From assembly GCF_016827675.1 (NCBI RefSeq), contig NZ_JAERJA010000004.1, positions 62,001 through 126,000 on the forward strand: a DNA stretch of 64,000 nucleotides, given 5' to 3'. Made by a program: the position numbers and the translations under genes. Source of the DNA: Nocardioides limicola. GTDB taxonomy: Bacteria; Actinomycetota; Actinomycetes; Propionibacteriales; Nocardioidaceae. Shown piece by piece: positions 1 through 8,412 of the stretch. How positions within the stretch are numbered: position 1 is the first letter of the stretch; the number at the start of each line of letters is the position of its first letter. The notes below the pieces were generated by a model. It made no database searches. It was not told the origin of the DNA and saw only the letters and a list, made by a program, of their open reading frames with translations.

Positions 1-24
1 GTCAGGGGCGACGTTATGCCCTAA

Positions 25-40
25 GTTGACACGCGTCAAC
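25..40. promoter_or_regulatory. candidate operator (dyad) upstream of SDR operon
   Basis: GTTGAC and GTCAAC form a perfect 6-bp inverted repeat around ACGC, 16 bases before the start of the first gene and just upstream of its ribosome binding site. Dyads of this TTGACRC..GTCAA form are common TetR-family operators; no regulator gene lies inside the window, so the regulator is unknown. The TTGACA inside it is too close to the start codon to serve as a -35 box. Confidence 0.4.
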
Positions 41-56
41 AACGGATGGAGATCTG

Positions 57-785
57 ATGAGTACGACGCACAGCAAGGTCGCGGTCGTCGTCGGTGGCGC
101 CTCGGGCATCGGTGAAGCCACCGCCGAGCAGCTGACCCGGACCGGACACCAGGTGGTGGTCGCGGACCTGACCGGCGACGCAGTCGTCGATGTCACCGAC
201 GAGGCCAGTGTCGAGGCCCTGATGGCCGGCGTGCTGGACCGGCACGGACGCCTCGACGTGGTGGTCAACAGCGCCGGCACCAGCACCGTGGGCCGGATCG
301 CGGACCTGGAGTTGGCCGAGTGGCAGCGGGTGGTCGATGTCTGCCTGACCGGCTCCTTCCTGGTGATCAAGCACGCCGCCCGGGTGATGGAGGCGGGTGG
401 TTCGATCGTCTCGGTGGCCTCGCTCAACGCGCGACAGCCGGGCGCGGGGATGTCGCCGTACTGCTCGGCGAAGGCGGGCCTGGCGATGCTCACCGAGGTC
501 GCCGCCCTCGAGCTGGGGCCGCGCGGCATCCGGGTCAACGCCGTCTCGCCCGGACTGGTCGTGACTCCGCTGACCGCGCCGGCGATGGACATCCCGGGGA
601 TCCGGGAGGACTACCTGGCGAACACGCCACTGGGCCGCAGCGGCACCCCCGAGGAAGTGGCCGAGGCGATCGGCTATCTGGCTGCCGCCGAGTGGCTGAC
701 CGGTGAGGTGCTCGACCTCAACGGCGGTGCGCATCTGCAGCGGTACCCGGATCTGCTCCGCCACATCGAGGCGGCGTTCGGATGA
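57..785 (+). CDS. SDR family NAD(P)-dependent oxidoreductase
   Basis: A 242-residue classical short-chain dehydrogenase/reductase. The nucleotide-binding GGASGIG is at residues 13-19, NSAG at 71-74, and the catalytic triad reads S122, Y135, K139 (YCSAK). Length is normal for the family. The ATG follows a purine-rich GGATGGAGA. It is first in a tight three-gene run whose next start overlaps its stop (ATGA). The context (LLM oxidoreductase, then APH-like kinase) suggests catabolism of a steroid, terpenoid or xenobiotic alcohol, but the substrate cannot be read from the sequence. Confidence 0.9.
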   Translation: MSTTHSKVAVVVGGASGIGEATAEQLTRTGHQVVVADLTGDAVVDVTDEASVEALMAGVLDRHGRLDVVVNSAGTSTVGRIADLELAEWQRVVDVCLTGSFLVIKHAARVMEAGGSIVSVASLNARQPGAGMSPYCSAKAGLAMLTEVAALELGPRGIRVNAVSPGLVVTPLTAPAMDIPGIREDYLANTPLGRSGTPEEVAEAIGYLAAAEWLTGEVLDLNGGAHLQRYPDLLRHIEAAFG

Positions 786-1867
786 GCGAGTTCCCCGAGC
801 TGGGCTGCTACGGGCTGGCCGGGCACAGCGACTCCCCGCGGGACCTGCTCGACGAGGTCGCCCGGGCCGAGCAGCTCGGCCTCGGCTCGGTGTTCCTCTC
901 CGAGCGGTTCAACGTCAAGGACGCGGCCGTGCTCGCCGGTGCGGTGGCCGCGACCAGCTCCGGGATCGGCATCGGCACCGCGGCCACGAACCACAACACC
1001 CGGCATCCCTTGGTCACCGCCACGATGGCGACCACCCTGCACCGGCTCTCCGGCGGCCGCTACGCCCTGGGACTGGGCCGCGGCTTCGCACCCCTGATGG
1101 AGGTGATGGGGCTGCCGCAGGTGACCTCCTCCCAACTGCGTGACGTGGTCGGGATCTATCGGACCCTGTGGTCCGGCGGCGCGGTGGCCGGCCACGACGG
1201 CCCAGCCGGCAGGTTCGGGTTCCTGCACCAGGACGCCGGCTTCGACGAGCAGATCCCGATCCTGATGATGGCCATCGGCGACCGCTCCCTGGATCTGGCC
1301 GGCGAGATCGCGGACGGGGTGGTGCTGCACACCTTCTTCACCGACGCCACCCTGACCCGGGCCGTACGCCGGGTCCGCGCCGCGGCCGAACGTGCCGGCC
1401 GCGACCCGGCCTCGGTGCGGATCTGGTCGGTGCTGGCCACCGTCCCTGACGCCCTGCCCGAGGAGCTGCGGCTGCGCAAGCTCGTCGGCCGGCTGGCCAC
1501 CTACCTGCAGGGGTACGGCGAGGTGCTGGTCCGGGCCAACGGCTGGGACGCCGCAGTGCTGGACCGGTTCCGGGCCGACCCGGCGGTGACCGGTGCCGGC
1601 GGTGCCCTGGACGCGATCGGCACCCCCGCACAGCTGGCCGATATCGCCGACCGGTTCCTGCCTGCGGACTGGCTGGCGGCCAGCGCCTCCGGCACCCCCG
1701 CCGACTGTGCCGGGCGGGTCGCGGACCAGTTCGCGGCGGGCGCCGACAGCGTGATCCTGCACGGCGCCACCCCCGACGAACTGGCTCCGGTGCTCGACGC
1801 CTGGCGGCAGGTCCGCGATCCCGGGGCGTTCGCGAGTCTGCCGGTCAACCCGGGGAGGATGCGATGA
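782..1867 (+). CDS. LLM class (luciferase-like) F420-dependent oxidoreductase
   Basis: A 361-residue protein of the luciferase-like monooxygenase TIM-barrel superfamily. It has the N-terminal region on ordering by cofactor-linked residues (LGLGSVFLSERF), the NHNTRHP segment and the GRYALGLGRG glycine-rich turn typical of the TIGR03857-type actinobacterial subgroup. Such enzymes normally use coenzyme F420; this is family knowledge rather than shown here. Its ATG overlaps the stop of the upstream SDR gene and its own stop overlaps the next start, so the three genes are probably co-transcribed and translationally coupled. Confidence 0.85.
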   Translation: MSEFPELGCYGLAGHSDSPRDLLDEVARAEQLGLGSVFLSERFNVKDAAVLAGAVAATSSGIGIGTAATNHNTRHPLVTATMATTLHRLSGGRYALGLGRGFAPLMEVMGLPQVTSSQLRDVVGIYRTLWSGGAVAGHDGPAGRFGFLHQDAGFDEQIPILMMAIGDRSLDLAGEIADGVVLHTFFTDATLTRAVRRVRAAAERAGRDPASVRIWSVLATVPDALPEELRLRKLVGRLATYLQGYGEVLVRANGWDAAVLDRFRADPAVTGAGGALDAIGTPAQLADIADRFLPADWLAASASGTPADCAGRVADQFAAGADSVILHGATPDELAPVLDAWRQVRDPGAFASLPVNPGRMR

Positions 1868-2889
1868 GACCGATCGACTCAGCCGACCAGATCACCCCGG
1901 TGTGGCTGAGCGAGGTACTCGGTGGCCCGGTGGAGGCGGTGGCGGTCGAGCGGGTCGGTTCGGGTCAGATCGGCACCTGTCACCGGGTGCGGGTGAGTGG
2001 CGTCGACGTACCGGCGTCGGTGCTGGTGAAACTGCCTGGCGAGGACCCGGGTGCCCGGGCGATGCTGGCCGGTGCCTACCGCAGCGAGATCAACTTCTAC
2101 ACCCGGCTCGCGTCGACGGTGGCGATCGCGGTGCCGCACTGTTACGCCGCCACCGAGGTCGACGAGCAGGGCCGGTTCACGCTGGTACTGGAGGACCTGG
2201 CCCCGGCCCGCCAAGGTGATCAGGTGCACGGCTGTACGCCGGAGCAGGCGCGAGCGGCGGCGGTGAACCTGGCCGGCCTGCACGGGCCGCGGTGGTGTGA
2301 CGAGACCCTCTTCGGCGACGGCTGGCTGACCCGGCACGAGCAGGCGGACGCGGACCTGATGATGAGCGTCTTCCCGGACGCGGTCGACGCCTTCCTCGAG
2401 ATCGTGCAGGGGCGACTCTCCGCCGGCGCCGCGGCGGTGGTGCGGGACTGTGTCGAGGTGATGGGGGACTGGTCGCTGGGCCGCGCCGAGCGGTTCGGGC
2501 CGGTGCATGGCGACTATCGCCTGGACAACCTGATGTTCGACCCGGACGGGTCGGTGACTGCGGTCGACTGGCAGACCCTGTCGGTGGGCCTGCCCGCCCG
2601 GGACCTGGCGTTCCTGCTCGGCACCGGGCTGCTCGTCGAGGACCGGCGCAGCGCCGAGCGGGAACTGGTGGCGGGATACCACGCGGCGCTGGTCGGTCAC
2701 GGCGTCACCGACCACTCGCTCGAGGAGTGCTGGGAGGACTACCGCTACGCGATGCTGCAGGGGGTGCTGCTGTCGGTCTTCGGGTGCGCCTACGGCACCC
2801 GGACCGAGCGGGGGGACGCCATGTTCACGGCGATGGTGGAGCGGACCTGCGCGGCGATCACCGACCTGGGGTCGCTGACCCTGGTGTGA
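1864..2889 (+). CDS. phosphotransferase family protein (APH/choline kinase fold)
   Basis: A 341-residue protein with the aminoglycoside-phosphotransferase-like kinase fold. The catalytic loop HGDYRLDN is at residues 215-222 and the metal-binding Asp of VDWQ at 235. The N-terminal lobe carries a conserved lysine (VLVKLPGE, about residue 56). Related proteins in actinobacteria sit in lipid, steroid or acyl-CoA catabolic clusters and are not antibiotic resistance genes; that reading fits the upstream SDR and LLM oxidoreductase. It overlaps the upstream stop by ATGA and is the last gene of the run. Confidence 0.82.
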   Translation: MRPIDSADQITPVWLSEVLGGPVEAVAVERVGSGQIGTCHRVRVSGVDVPASVLVKLPGEDPGARAMLAGAYRSEINFYTRLASTVAIAVPHCYAATEVDEQGRFTLVLEDLAPARQGDQVHGCTPEQARAAAVNLAGLHGPRWCDETLFGDGWLTRHEQADADLMMSVFPDAVDAFLEIVQGRLSAGAAAVVRDCVEVMGDWSLGRAERFGPVHGDYRLDNLMFDPDGSVTAVDWQTLSVGLPARDLAFLLGTGLLVEDRRSAERELVAGYHAALVGHGVTDHSLEECWEDYRYAMLQGVLLSVFGCAYGTRTERGDAMFTAMVERTCAAITDLGSLTLV

Positions 2890-2928
2890 GGGCTGGTGTG
2901 CGGGCTGGGGTCGGCCCGGGGCGGAGGT

Positions 2929-3999
2929 TCAGGGCAGGTCGGGGTAGCGCTGGGCGATCAGCGTCCACGGGTCGGCGTACTCGCGCGGGTGGTGGCGGTA
3001 CGGCGACTTGCGGCGGGCGACCTCGGCCAGGATCGGGGCGAGCAGGCGAAGCAGGTAGCGCTTGGCCCCGGTGCGCTCCCGGATCTCGGCGAGCAGGTCC
3101 GGCCAGGAGACGGTCTGGAACTCCAGGGCCGCCTGCGCGGCGTCGGTATCCATCCAGTCGGTGGCGAACCAGCTCGAGTCGTCGGCCGGGTCGCCGTTGC
3201 GGCCCGCCGGCACGGCCCCGTCCAGACCCATCGCCGCGGTGTAGCCGAGGCCGATCTCACGTTGGGCGAGCCGATGGGTCTTGTCGCCGCCGATGAGGAA
3301 CGTCTCGCCGGTCACCGGACGCACCGACGCGGCGGCGAAGGCGCGGGCCACGTCTCGCACGTCGACGGTGTGGATCCGGCCGTCGTCGGGCAGCAACGAG
3401 GAGAACCAACTGGTGTCGGCGTCGGTGCCGCCCACGTCGGCGGTCATCACGCCGCCGAGCCGCAGGATCGCCCAGTCCAGCGACGATTCCCGGATCAGTC
3501 CCTCGGCGGCCACCTTCTGCCGGCCGTAGAGGTCGCTGGGCGCGACCGGGGTCGCGGCGGTGACCGGACCGGCGTCGCGGTGTGGGTTGCGGGAGCCGTA
3601 GGTGGCGACGCTGGAGGCGAAGACCAGCCGTGGTGGGCTGGGCAGTTCCTCGGCCACCTCGACCAGGTGCGCGACGGCATCCACGTTGACCCGCTGCGCC
3701 AGCGCCGGGTGGGCGTAGCAGGCCGGCGGGATGACCGCGGCGAGGTGCACGATCACGTCGGGGGCGTGCTCGGTGAGCAGCGCCCGGACGGCGGTCGCAT
3801 CGGTCAGGTCGGCGTACGTCGTGTGCAGCCGCCCCGCCGACTCCGCACCGGACCGGCGCTTGGCGAGCTTGCGGTTGCCCGGGGTGTCCAGATCGGTGGC
3901 CACGACGTCGAACCCGTCGGCCGTCAGTCGGTCCAGGACCGCCCGGCCGACGAGGCCGAACGCTCCGGTCACCAGGATCTTCTTGGTAGATGCAACCAT
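2929..3999 (-). CDS. NAD-dependent epimerase/dehydratase (extended SDR)
   Basis: A 356-residue extended SDR. The Rossmann motif TGAFGLVG is at residues 11-18 and the catalytic YGRQK at Y158/K162, with an upstream serine-rich strand (VFASSVATYG, 127-135). It starts with ATG after a short leader and faces the APH-like gene tail to tail. Sugar-nucleotide epimerases and steroid dehydrogenase-type enzymes share this fold, so the substrate is open. A gene for a DUF1059 mini-protein starts just upstream on the other strand, so the two share a divergent control region of under 50 bases. Confidence 0.85.
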   Translation of the reverse strand: MVASTKKILVTGAFGLVGRAVLDRLTADGFDVVATDLDTPGNRKLAKRRSGAESAGRLHTTYADLTDATAVRALLTEHAPDVIVHLAAVIPPACYAHPALAQRVNVDAVAHLVEVAEELPSPPRLVFASSVATYGSRNPHRDAGPVTAATPVAPSDLYGRQKVAAEGLIRESSLDWAILRLGGVMTADVGGTDADTSWFSSLLPDDGRIHTVDVRDVARAFAAASVRPVTGETFLIGGDKTHRLAQREIGLGYTAAMGLDGAVPAGRNGDPADDSSWFATDWMDTDAAQAALEFQTVSWPDLLAEIRERTGAKRYLLRLLAPILAEVARRKSPYRHHPREYADPWTLIAQRYPDLP

Positions 4000-4047
4000 G
4001 AATCAACGATACCCTGTTCTCGTTGCACCCCGACTCTGGAGGCCGCC

Positions 4048-4194
4048 ATGAAGACCCGACTCAACTGCCCCTGTGGCACCTACATCGTGGGCAAGGACGA
4101 GGACGACCTGGTCGAGCAGACCCAGACGCACCTGACCGAGTCCCACCCCGGCATGGAGTACGACCGCGAGCAGATCCTCTTCATCGCCTACTGA
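4048..4194 (+). CDS. DUF1059 domain mini-protein
   Basis: A 48-residue protein starting MKTRLNCPCG and ending FIAY, matching the DUF1059 family of small actinobacterial and archaeal proteins: a CPCG motif at residues 7-10, an acidic middle and a histidine pair (THLTESHPG). Function is unknown; the Cys-x-Cys plus His layout suggests metal binding, which is an inference. A good ribosome binding site, GGAGG at 4038-4042, lies 5 bases before the ATG and fixes the start. It ends 4 bases before the convergent SDR gene. Confidence 0.8.
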   Translation: MKTRLNCPCGTYIVGKDEDDLVEQTQTHLTESHPGMEYDREQILFIAY

Positions 4195-4198
4195 GGAG

Positions 4199-5137
4199 TC
4201 ACGGCCAGCGCAGCCCGACGATCTCCTCGCTGAGCTGCCACAGACGCATCGCCGCGGCGGTGTCCTTGGCCAGCGCCGAACGCCCCACCCTGCGCGGCAG
4301 GCCACGCATCTGCCCGAAGTTGCTGGGCCCGCAGTAGGTGTTGCCCGCCAGGTCCGCGGTGGCCGCCATCAGGGTCGGCAGCGCGCCGTCGTCGGCGGAC
4401 TGGGACGCGATGCTCATCGCCACGTCGAAGATCGACATGCGGGCCCGGCGACCGGTCTCGCCCCCGGCCATCCCGGTCGACATCAGCTTGGTGGAGGCGT
4501 AGCCGGGGTGAGCGGCCATCGCCTTGACGGGCAGCCCGGCTGCGGTCAGCCGACGCTGGGCCTCGGCGATGAACAGCAGGTTGGCCAGTTTGGTTCGCGC
4601 GTACGTCGGCCACCGGTCGTAGCGACCCTCTGCCTTCCGCGGGTCCTCCAGTGGCGCCCGCCTGGCCATCCGGTGCCCGTTCGAGGCCACCGACACGATC
4701 CGTCCGTCACCACTGGCCACCAGTTGCGGCAGCAGCAGTCCGGTGAGGAGGAACGGCCCGAAGTGGTTGGTGGCCATCTGCAGTTCCAGGCCGTCGTTGG
4801 TGCGCCGGTACGGCGTCGCCATCACGCCGGCGTTGTTGATCAGTACGTCGATCGGGCCGAACGCGGCGGCCCGACCTGCGGCCTCGCGGACCGAGGTCAG
4901 GTCGGAGAGGTCGACGATCAGCCGCTCGGTGTCGGCCTTGGGCACCGCCGCGACCAGTTCGCCGGCGGTCTGATCGAGCTTGGTCTCCGAACGGGCGGCC
5001 AGGATCACTCGTGCGCCGGCCCGTAGCAGCTCCCGCGCGGTGGGGGTGCCGATGCCGCTGGTCACTCCGGTGACCAGGACGGTGCGTCCGGACAGGTCGG
5101 GCATGTCGGCCAAGGACCAGGTGGCGAATTCACTCAC
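4199..5137 (-). CDS. SDR family oxidoreductase (retinol dehydrogenase-like)
   Basis: A 312-residue SDR of the retinol-dehydrogenase/light-dependent protochlorophyllide-reductase-like type. TGVTSGIG lies at residues 23-30, NNAG at 101-104 and the catalytic YARTK at Y179/K183. The reading frame stays open upstream, into a hairpin repeat, but the start chosen is the GTG at 5137. A minus-strand -10 box TAGAGT (5151-5146) lies 8 bases before it, which fits a leaderless or very short-leader message. An alternative is the ATG at 5104. The substrate is not evident. Confidence 0.85.
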   Translation of the reverse strand: MSEFATWSLADMPDLSGRTVLVTGVTSGIGTPTARELLRAGARVILAARSETKLDQTAGELVAAVPKADTERLIVDLSDLTSVREAAGRAAAFGPIDVLINNAGVMATPYRRTNDGLELQMATNHFGPFLLTGLLLPQLVASGDGRIVSVASNGHRMARRAPLEDPRKAEGRYDRWPTYARTKLANLLFIAEAQRRLTAAGLPVKAMAAHPGYASTKLMSTGMAGGETGRRARMSIFDVAMSIASQSADDGALPTLMAATADLAGNTYCGPSNFGQMRGLPRRVGRSALAKDTAAAMRLWQLSEEIVGLRWP

Positions 5138-5177
5138 GATCGGCGACTCTACGCGTCGTACGGACCTGCCCGGGCAC

Positions 5178-5234
5178 AGATGTCCGCGCAACTGCTGTCC
5201 CGGGACCCCGCCCACGACCGCATCGCGGACATCT
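5178..5234. repeat. hairpin repeat, copy 1 (3' side of DUF559 gene)
   Basis: AGATGTCCGCG (5178-5188) and CGCGGACATCT (5224-5234) form a perfect 11-bp stem around a 35-base loop that begins CAACTGCTGTCCCG. It ends one base before the stop codon complement of the minus-strand DUF559 gene. A second copy in the same orientation lies at 6320-6382 with the same stem core, the same loop start and the same loop length. Confidence 0.8.
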
Positions 5235-5235
5235 C

Positions 5236-6267
5236 TCAGGCGCTCCACTCCCGCCGGAGCTCAGCGAGCACCTCGGCCTCGGCCAGCTGCTGATCGAGTG
5301 ACACTGCGGGGAGGGCTGCCCGCCACGATCGGCGCGCGACCGGCTCGAACCTGGCCCTGGCCCGGGCCGCGATCAATCTCGCCGCCACGGCACCCCGATC
5401 GGCCAGATCGGGCCCGGTGACCCGGACCACCTCTATCCCGTGCTCGCGGAACGCGGACTCCTTGCGCACATCGCGGCTGTGCCTGCGTACGTCGCGATGA
5501 TCGGCGCCGTCGTACTCCACGGCCAGGCCGGCCTCGACGTCCAGCAGGTCGGCGATGCCCAGCAACTGCCCGCGAGCTCCGTGCACCGCACAGTTGGCCA
5601 GTGGGGAAGGCAGCCCGGCGTCAAGCACCCAGATCAGCCTGGTGCGTGTCTCGTTGGGCGAGGCGGACCGCTCGTTGGCGAGCGTCAGCGCCTGGCGGGC
5701 CAGGATGACCCCCGTCGCGCGGGGTCTGGCCGCAACCGCATCGCGCACCCGGGTGATGCTGGTCAGTCGCGCAGCCGCTGCCATGTCCATGACCACCACC
5801 GCCTCCCGCAGGTCGTGGGTCAGCCACATCGCGTCGCACACCGCGCGCTCGATGGACACGACCGGGATCCCATGACGATGCTCCACCTCACCTGGGTCGG
5901 CGTAGAGCAACCTCACCCCGTCGTGGCCCTTGTGCCCGGTGCCGGCCCTGCCCACCAGCAACGGCACCGGGAGTGGGGTCCGGCCGTCGGTGGCCAACCC
6001 GTCGAGCAGGTTCACCCCGTGCAGTCGACAGGCCGCCCAACCGGTCACGGCACCGCCAGCGGGCAGCAGCACCGAGTGCTCCATGGCCCTTTGCTCGGGG
6101 GACCCTCCCGTGTCGCTGGGCACGTACCAGCCATGGGATGTCCGTCGCCACGCAGGACCACGCGCTTGACCGGGGGTCGGTCCCGTGCGGCCGGTGGGGT
6201 CGATCCGCACCGGCCGCACCAACGTTCCCGGATGGGGTGCCCTGGGGTCCCAACGGTGGCCAGCCAT
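5236..6267 (-). CDS. DUF559 domain protein (PD-(D/E)XK nuclease-like, AbiEi-type N-terminus)
   Basis: A 343-residue protein of the large actinobacterial DUF559 group. The N-terminal half resembles AbiEi-type antitoxin/transcription proteins (HGWYVP, then a TGWAACRLHG segment at 75-84). The C-terminal third (about 200-320) has the Vsr-like nuclease pattern: E206, D240 (GIADLLD), E251-Y-D-G, then a basic helix HRRHSRD-like. Function is unproven; the fold is that of a restriction or repair endonuclease. The ATG at 6267 was chosen because upstream sequence in this frame is non-protein-like and contains the second hairpin repeat. Both flanks carry that repeat, suggesting a small transferable unit. 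Confidence 0.75.
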   Translation of the reverse strand: MAGHRWDPRAPHPGTLVRPVRIDPTGRTGPTPGQARGPAWRRTSHGWYVPSDTGGSPEQRAMEHSVLLPAGGAVTGWAACRLHGVNLLDGLATDGRTPLPVPLLVGRAGTGHKGHDGVRLLYADPGEVEHRHGIPVVSIERAVCDAMWLTHDLREAVVVMDMAAAARLTSITRVRDAVAARPRATGVILARQALTLANERSASPNETRTRLIWVLDAGLPSPLANCAVHGARGQLLGIADLLDVEAGLAVEYDGADHRDVRRHSRDVRKESAFREHGIEVVRVTGPDLADRGAVAARLIAARARARFEPVARRSWRAALPAVSLDQQLAEAEVLAELRREWSA

Positions 6268-6319
6268 GGGCGACAGCCTGCCCGGAAGCGCGCGGCGGCG
6301 CCCGACCTCATCCACAGGG

Positions 6320-6382
6320 CACACATGTCCGCGCAACTGCTGTCCCGAGGCCCCGCAAGGAACCGGACCGCGGACATGTGTG
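6320..6382. repeat. hairpin repeat, copy 2 (5' side of DUF559 gene)
   Basis: CACACATGTCCGCG (6320-6333) and CGCGGACATGTGTG (6369-6382) form a perfect 14-bp stem around a 35-base loop. From 6317 the element matches copy 1 over about 40 bases with three differences, then the loops diverge, while the right arm stays complementary to its own left arm. It lies between the divergent DUF559 and metalloprotease genes, so it is unlikely to be an ordinary terminator. Confidence 0.8.
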
Positions 6383-6391
6383 ACCCCGGCA

Positions 6392-6397
6392 TAGGGT
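6392..6397 (+). promoter_or_regulatory. -10 box of a leaderless promoter (metalloprotease)
   Basis: TAGGGT ends 6 bases before the ATG at 6404, putting the expected transcript start on or next to the A of the start codon. No Shine-Dalgarno sequence precedes this ATG, which fits leaderless translation as is common in actinobacteria. Confidence 0.55.
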
Positions 6398-6403
6398 CGG
6401 GGC

Positions 6404-7435
6404 ATGACTGACATGGTCGACTGGGAGTTGGCGGTCCGACTCGGCGCCCGCCTGGCCGGCGATGGGCCGCAGGTGTCGCCTGCCGAGGCCGCCTCGACGG
6501 TCGCGCAGCTCCGGGTCGATGCGGACCGCTCCCGGGACCTGGTCAGAGAGTTCACCGGCCTGGACGCGCCCCCGAACGGAGCGCCGCTCCTGGTCGTGGA
6601 CCGGGCCGGTTGGGTGCGGGCCAACGCCGATGCCTTCGCTGGGGTGATCGCGCCGTTGACCGACAAGCTCGAGGCGGCCCGGACCCTGCCCGGGACCAGT
6701 GCGATCCGTGCGGTGGGCTCGCGGGTCACCGGCACCGAGGTCGGTCTGCTGCTGGGCTTCCTCGGCAGCAAGGTGCTCGGTCAGTTCGACCCCATGTACG
6801 CCGACACCGGCAGGCTGTTGCTGGTCGCCCCCAACATCGTGCACACCGAGCAACAGATCAACGCCGACCCGGACGACTTCCGGCTCTGGGTGTGCCTGCA
6901 CGAGGAGACTCACCGGGTCCAGTTCACCTCCGTGCCCTGGCTGCGTGATCACCTGCTCGCCCAGGTCGGCGACCTGGTGGACGCCGTCGACCCGGGCAGC
7001 GCGCTCGACGTCGGCTTCGCCCGAGCCCTGGAGGCGCTGCGCGAAGGCACCAAGGGGATGAGCATCCTGGAGATGGTGAGCAGCCCCGAACAACGCCGGG
7101 TGATCGACCGGATCACCGGGATGATGAGCCTGCTCGAGGGGCACGCGGACGTGGTGATGGACGGGGTCGGCCCCGGTGTGATCCCGAGCGTGGCCAGCAT
7201 CCGTAAGGCCTTCACCCGCCGACGTCAGGGCGTCGGCACCTTGGACCGGATCCTGCGTCGACTGCTCGGACTGGACGCCAAGATGGCGCAGTACCGCGAC
7301 GGTGCCACGTTCGTGAGGGCCGTGGTCGACGAGGTGGGCATGGACCGGTTCAACAGCGTCTGGGCGGCGCCCGATCACCTGCCCGACCTGGCCGAGATCC
7401 ACGAACCCCGCGCCTGGATGGACCGGGTCTTGTGA
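6404..7435 (+). CDS. zinc-dependent metalloprotease (DUF2342 / F420-associated hydrolase family)
   Basis: A 343-residue soluble protein with a zincin motif HEETH at residues 166-170 (CLHEETHRVQF), matching the DUF2342 family of putative metalloproteases restricted mostly to actinobacteria and conserved immediately upstream of tilS. Its substrate is unknown. No signal peptide is seen. The stop overlaps the GTG start of tilS (GTGA), so it heads the tilS-hpt run. Expression probably starts from the leaderless promoter just upstream. Confidence 0.85.
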   Translation: MTDMVDWELAVRLGARLAGDGPQVSPAEAASTVAQLRVDADRSRDLVREFTGLDAPPNGAPLLVVDRAGWVRANADAFAGVIAPLTDKLEAARTLPGTSAIRAVGSRVTGTEVGLLLGFLGSKVLGQFDPMYADTGRLLLVAPNIVHTEQQINADPDDFRLWVCLHEETHRVQFTSVPWLRDHLLAQVGDLVDAVDPGSALDVGFARALEALREGTKGMSILEMVSSPEQRRVIDRITGMMSLLEGHADVVMDGVGPGVIPSVASIRKAFTRRRQGVGTLDRILRRLLGLDAKMAQYRDGATFVRAVVDEVGMDRFNSVWAAPDHLPDLAEIHEPRAWMDRVL

Positions 7436-8412
7436 CCCAGCCGCTGGCCGCGGTGCGCACTGCGGTCCGCGCTGCCCTGGCGGAGCTCGACCCGGGCAGC
7501 ACGGTGCTGGTCGCCTGCTCCGGCGGTGCCGACTCCACCGCCCTGCTCGCAGCGGCCGTCGCCGAGGCGCGTGAGGGAGCGCTGGTGGTGGTCGCAGTGA
7601 CCGTGGACCACGGTCTGCAGGAGGGGTCGGCGACCCGGGCCGAGGAGGTGGTGGCGCTCGCCCGAACGCTCGGCGCCCAGGTCGCGGAGGCGATCCCGGT
7701 GCAGGTGGGTGTCGGGCAGGGCCCTGAGGCGGCCGCCCGACGGGCCCGGTACGACGCACTCGACGAGGCCGCGGACCGACACCGGGCTGCGGTGGTGCTG
7801 CTGGGTCACACCCGCGACGATCAGGCCGAGACGGTGCTGCTCGGGCTGGCCCGCGGCTCCGGTTCCAGGTCGCTGGCCGGGATGCGACCACGGCACGGCC
7901 GCTACGTCCGGCCGCTGCTCGGGCTGTCCCGCGCGCAGACGGAGGCCGCCTGCGTGGCCCTGGGGGTGCAGCCCTGGCACGACCCCCACAACGCCGACCC
8001 GGCGTACACCCGAGCCCGGGTGCGGCAGCGGGTGCTGCCGCTCCTGGAAGCCGAACTGGGGCCGGGCGTGGCCGCCGCGCTGGCCCGCACCGCGGACCAG
8101 TTCCGGGCCGACAACGACCTGCTCGATGAGTTGGCCGAGGAGGCGTACCACCAGGTCGAGGACGACGCCGGCCTCGACACCGAGGCGCTCGAGAAGCTCC
8201 CGGGGGCACTGCGCAGCCGGGTGCTGCGTCGGGCCGCCCTGAAAGCCGGAGCGATCCCCGCGGACCTCACCCACGGGCATCTGTCGCACCTCGACGCACT
8301 GGTGACCGACTGGCACGGCCAGCGATGGATCGACCTGCCCGGTCCAGTCCGGGCGGCTCGGCGCGAGGGGCGGATCGTGATGTGGCAGGCTGACGCCCAT
8401 GGAAGCGGCTGA
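7432..8412 (+). CDS. tilS: tRNA(Ile)-lysidine synthetase
   Basis: A 326-residue N-type ATP pyrophosphatase. It attaches lysine to C34 of the CAU-anticodon isoleucine tRNA, converting it to read AUA. The PP-loop SGGADS is at residues 30-35 and the GHTRDDQAET segment, also diagnostic of TilS, at about 124-133; the C-terminal part is a TilS substrate-binding domain. GTG start overlapping the upstream stop. Length fits the shorter actinobacterial form. The gene overlaps hpt by 14 bases. Confidence 0.95.
   Translation: MTQPLAAVRTAVRAALAELDPGSTVLVACSGGADSTALLAAAVAEAREGALVVVAVTVDHGLQEGSATRAEEVVALARTLGAQVAEAIPVQVGVGQGPEAAARRARYDALDEAADRHRAAVVLLGHTRDDQAETVLLGLARGSGSRSLAGMRPRHGRYVRPLLGLSRAQTEAACVALGVQPWHDPHNADPAYTRARVRQRVLPLLEAELGPGVAAALARTADQFRADNDLLDELAEEAYHQVEDDAGLDTEALEKLPGALRSRVLRRAALKAGAIPADLTHGHLSHLDALVTDWHGQRWIDLPGPVRAARREGRIVMWQADAHGSG

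Noticed and set aside
26..31. TTGACA as a -35 promoter box
   Set aside because: A -10 box at the right spacing would fall in the ribosome binding site and start codon of the first gene; the dyad reading fits better.
1864..2889. Aminoglycoside resistance gene
   Set aside because: It shares only the kinase fold; operon context with SDR and LLM oxidoreductases fits catabolism.
5178..6382. The two hairpins as ordinary terminators
   Set aside because: Copy 2 lies between divergent genes where no terminator is needed, and both share sequence beyond the stem; they were called repeats instead.
6308..8209. 633-codon Pro/Arg-rich minus-strand frame opposite the metalloprotease and tilS
   Set aside because: Composition is typical of an antisense shadow in GC-rich DNA and it crosses the hairpin repeat.
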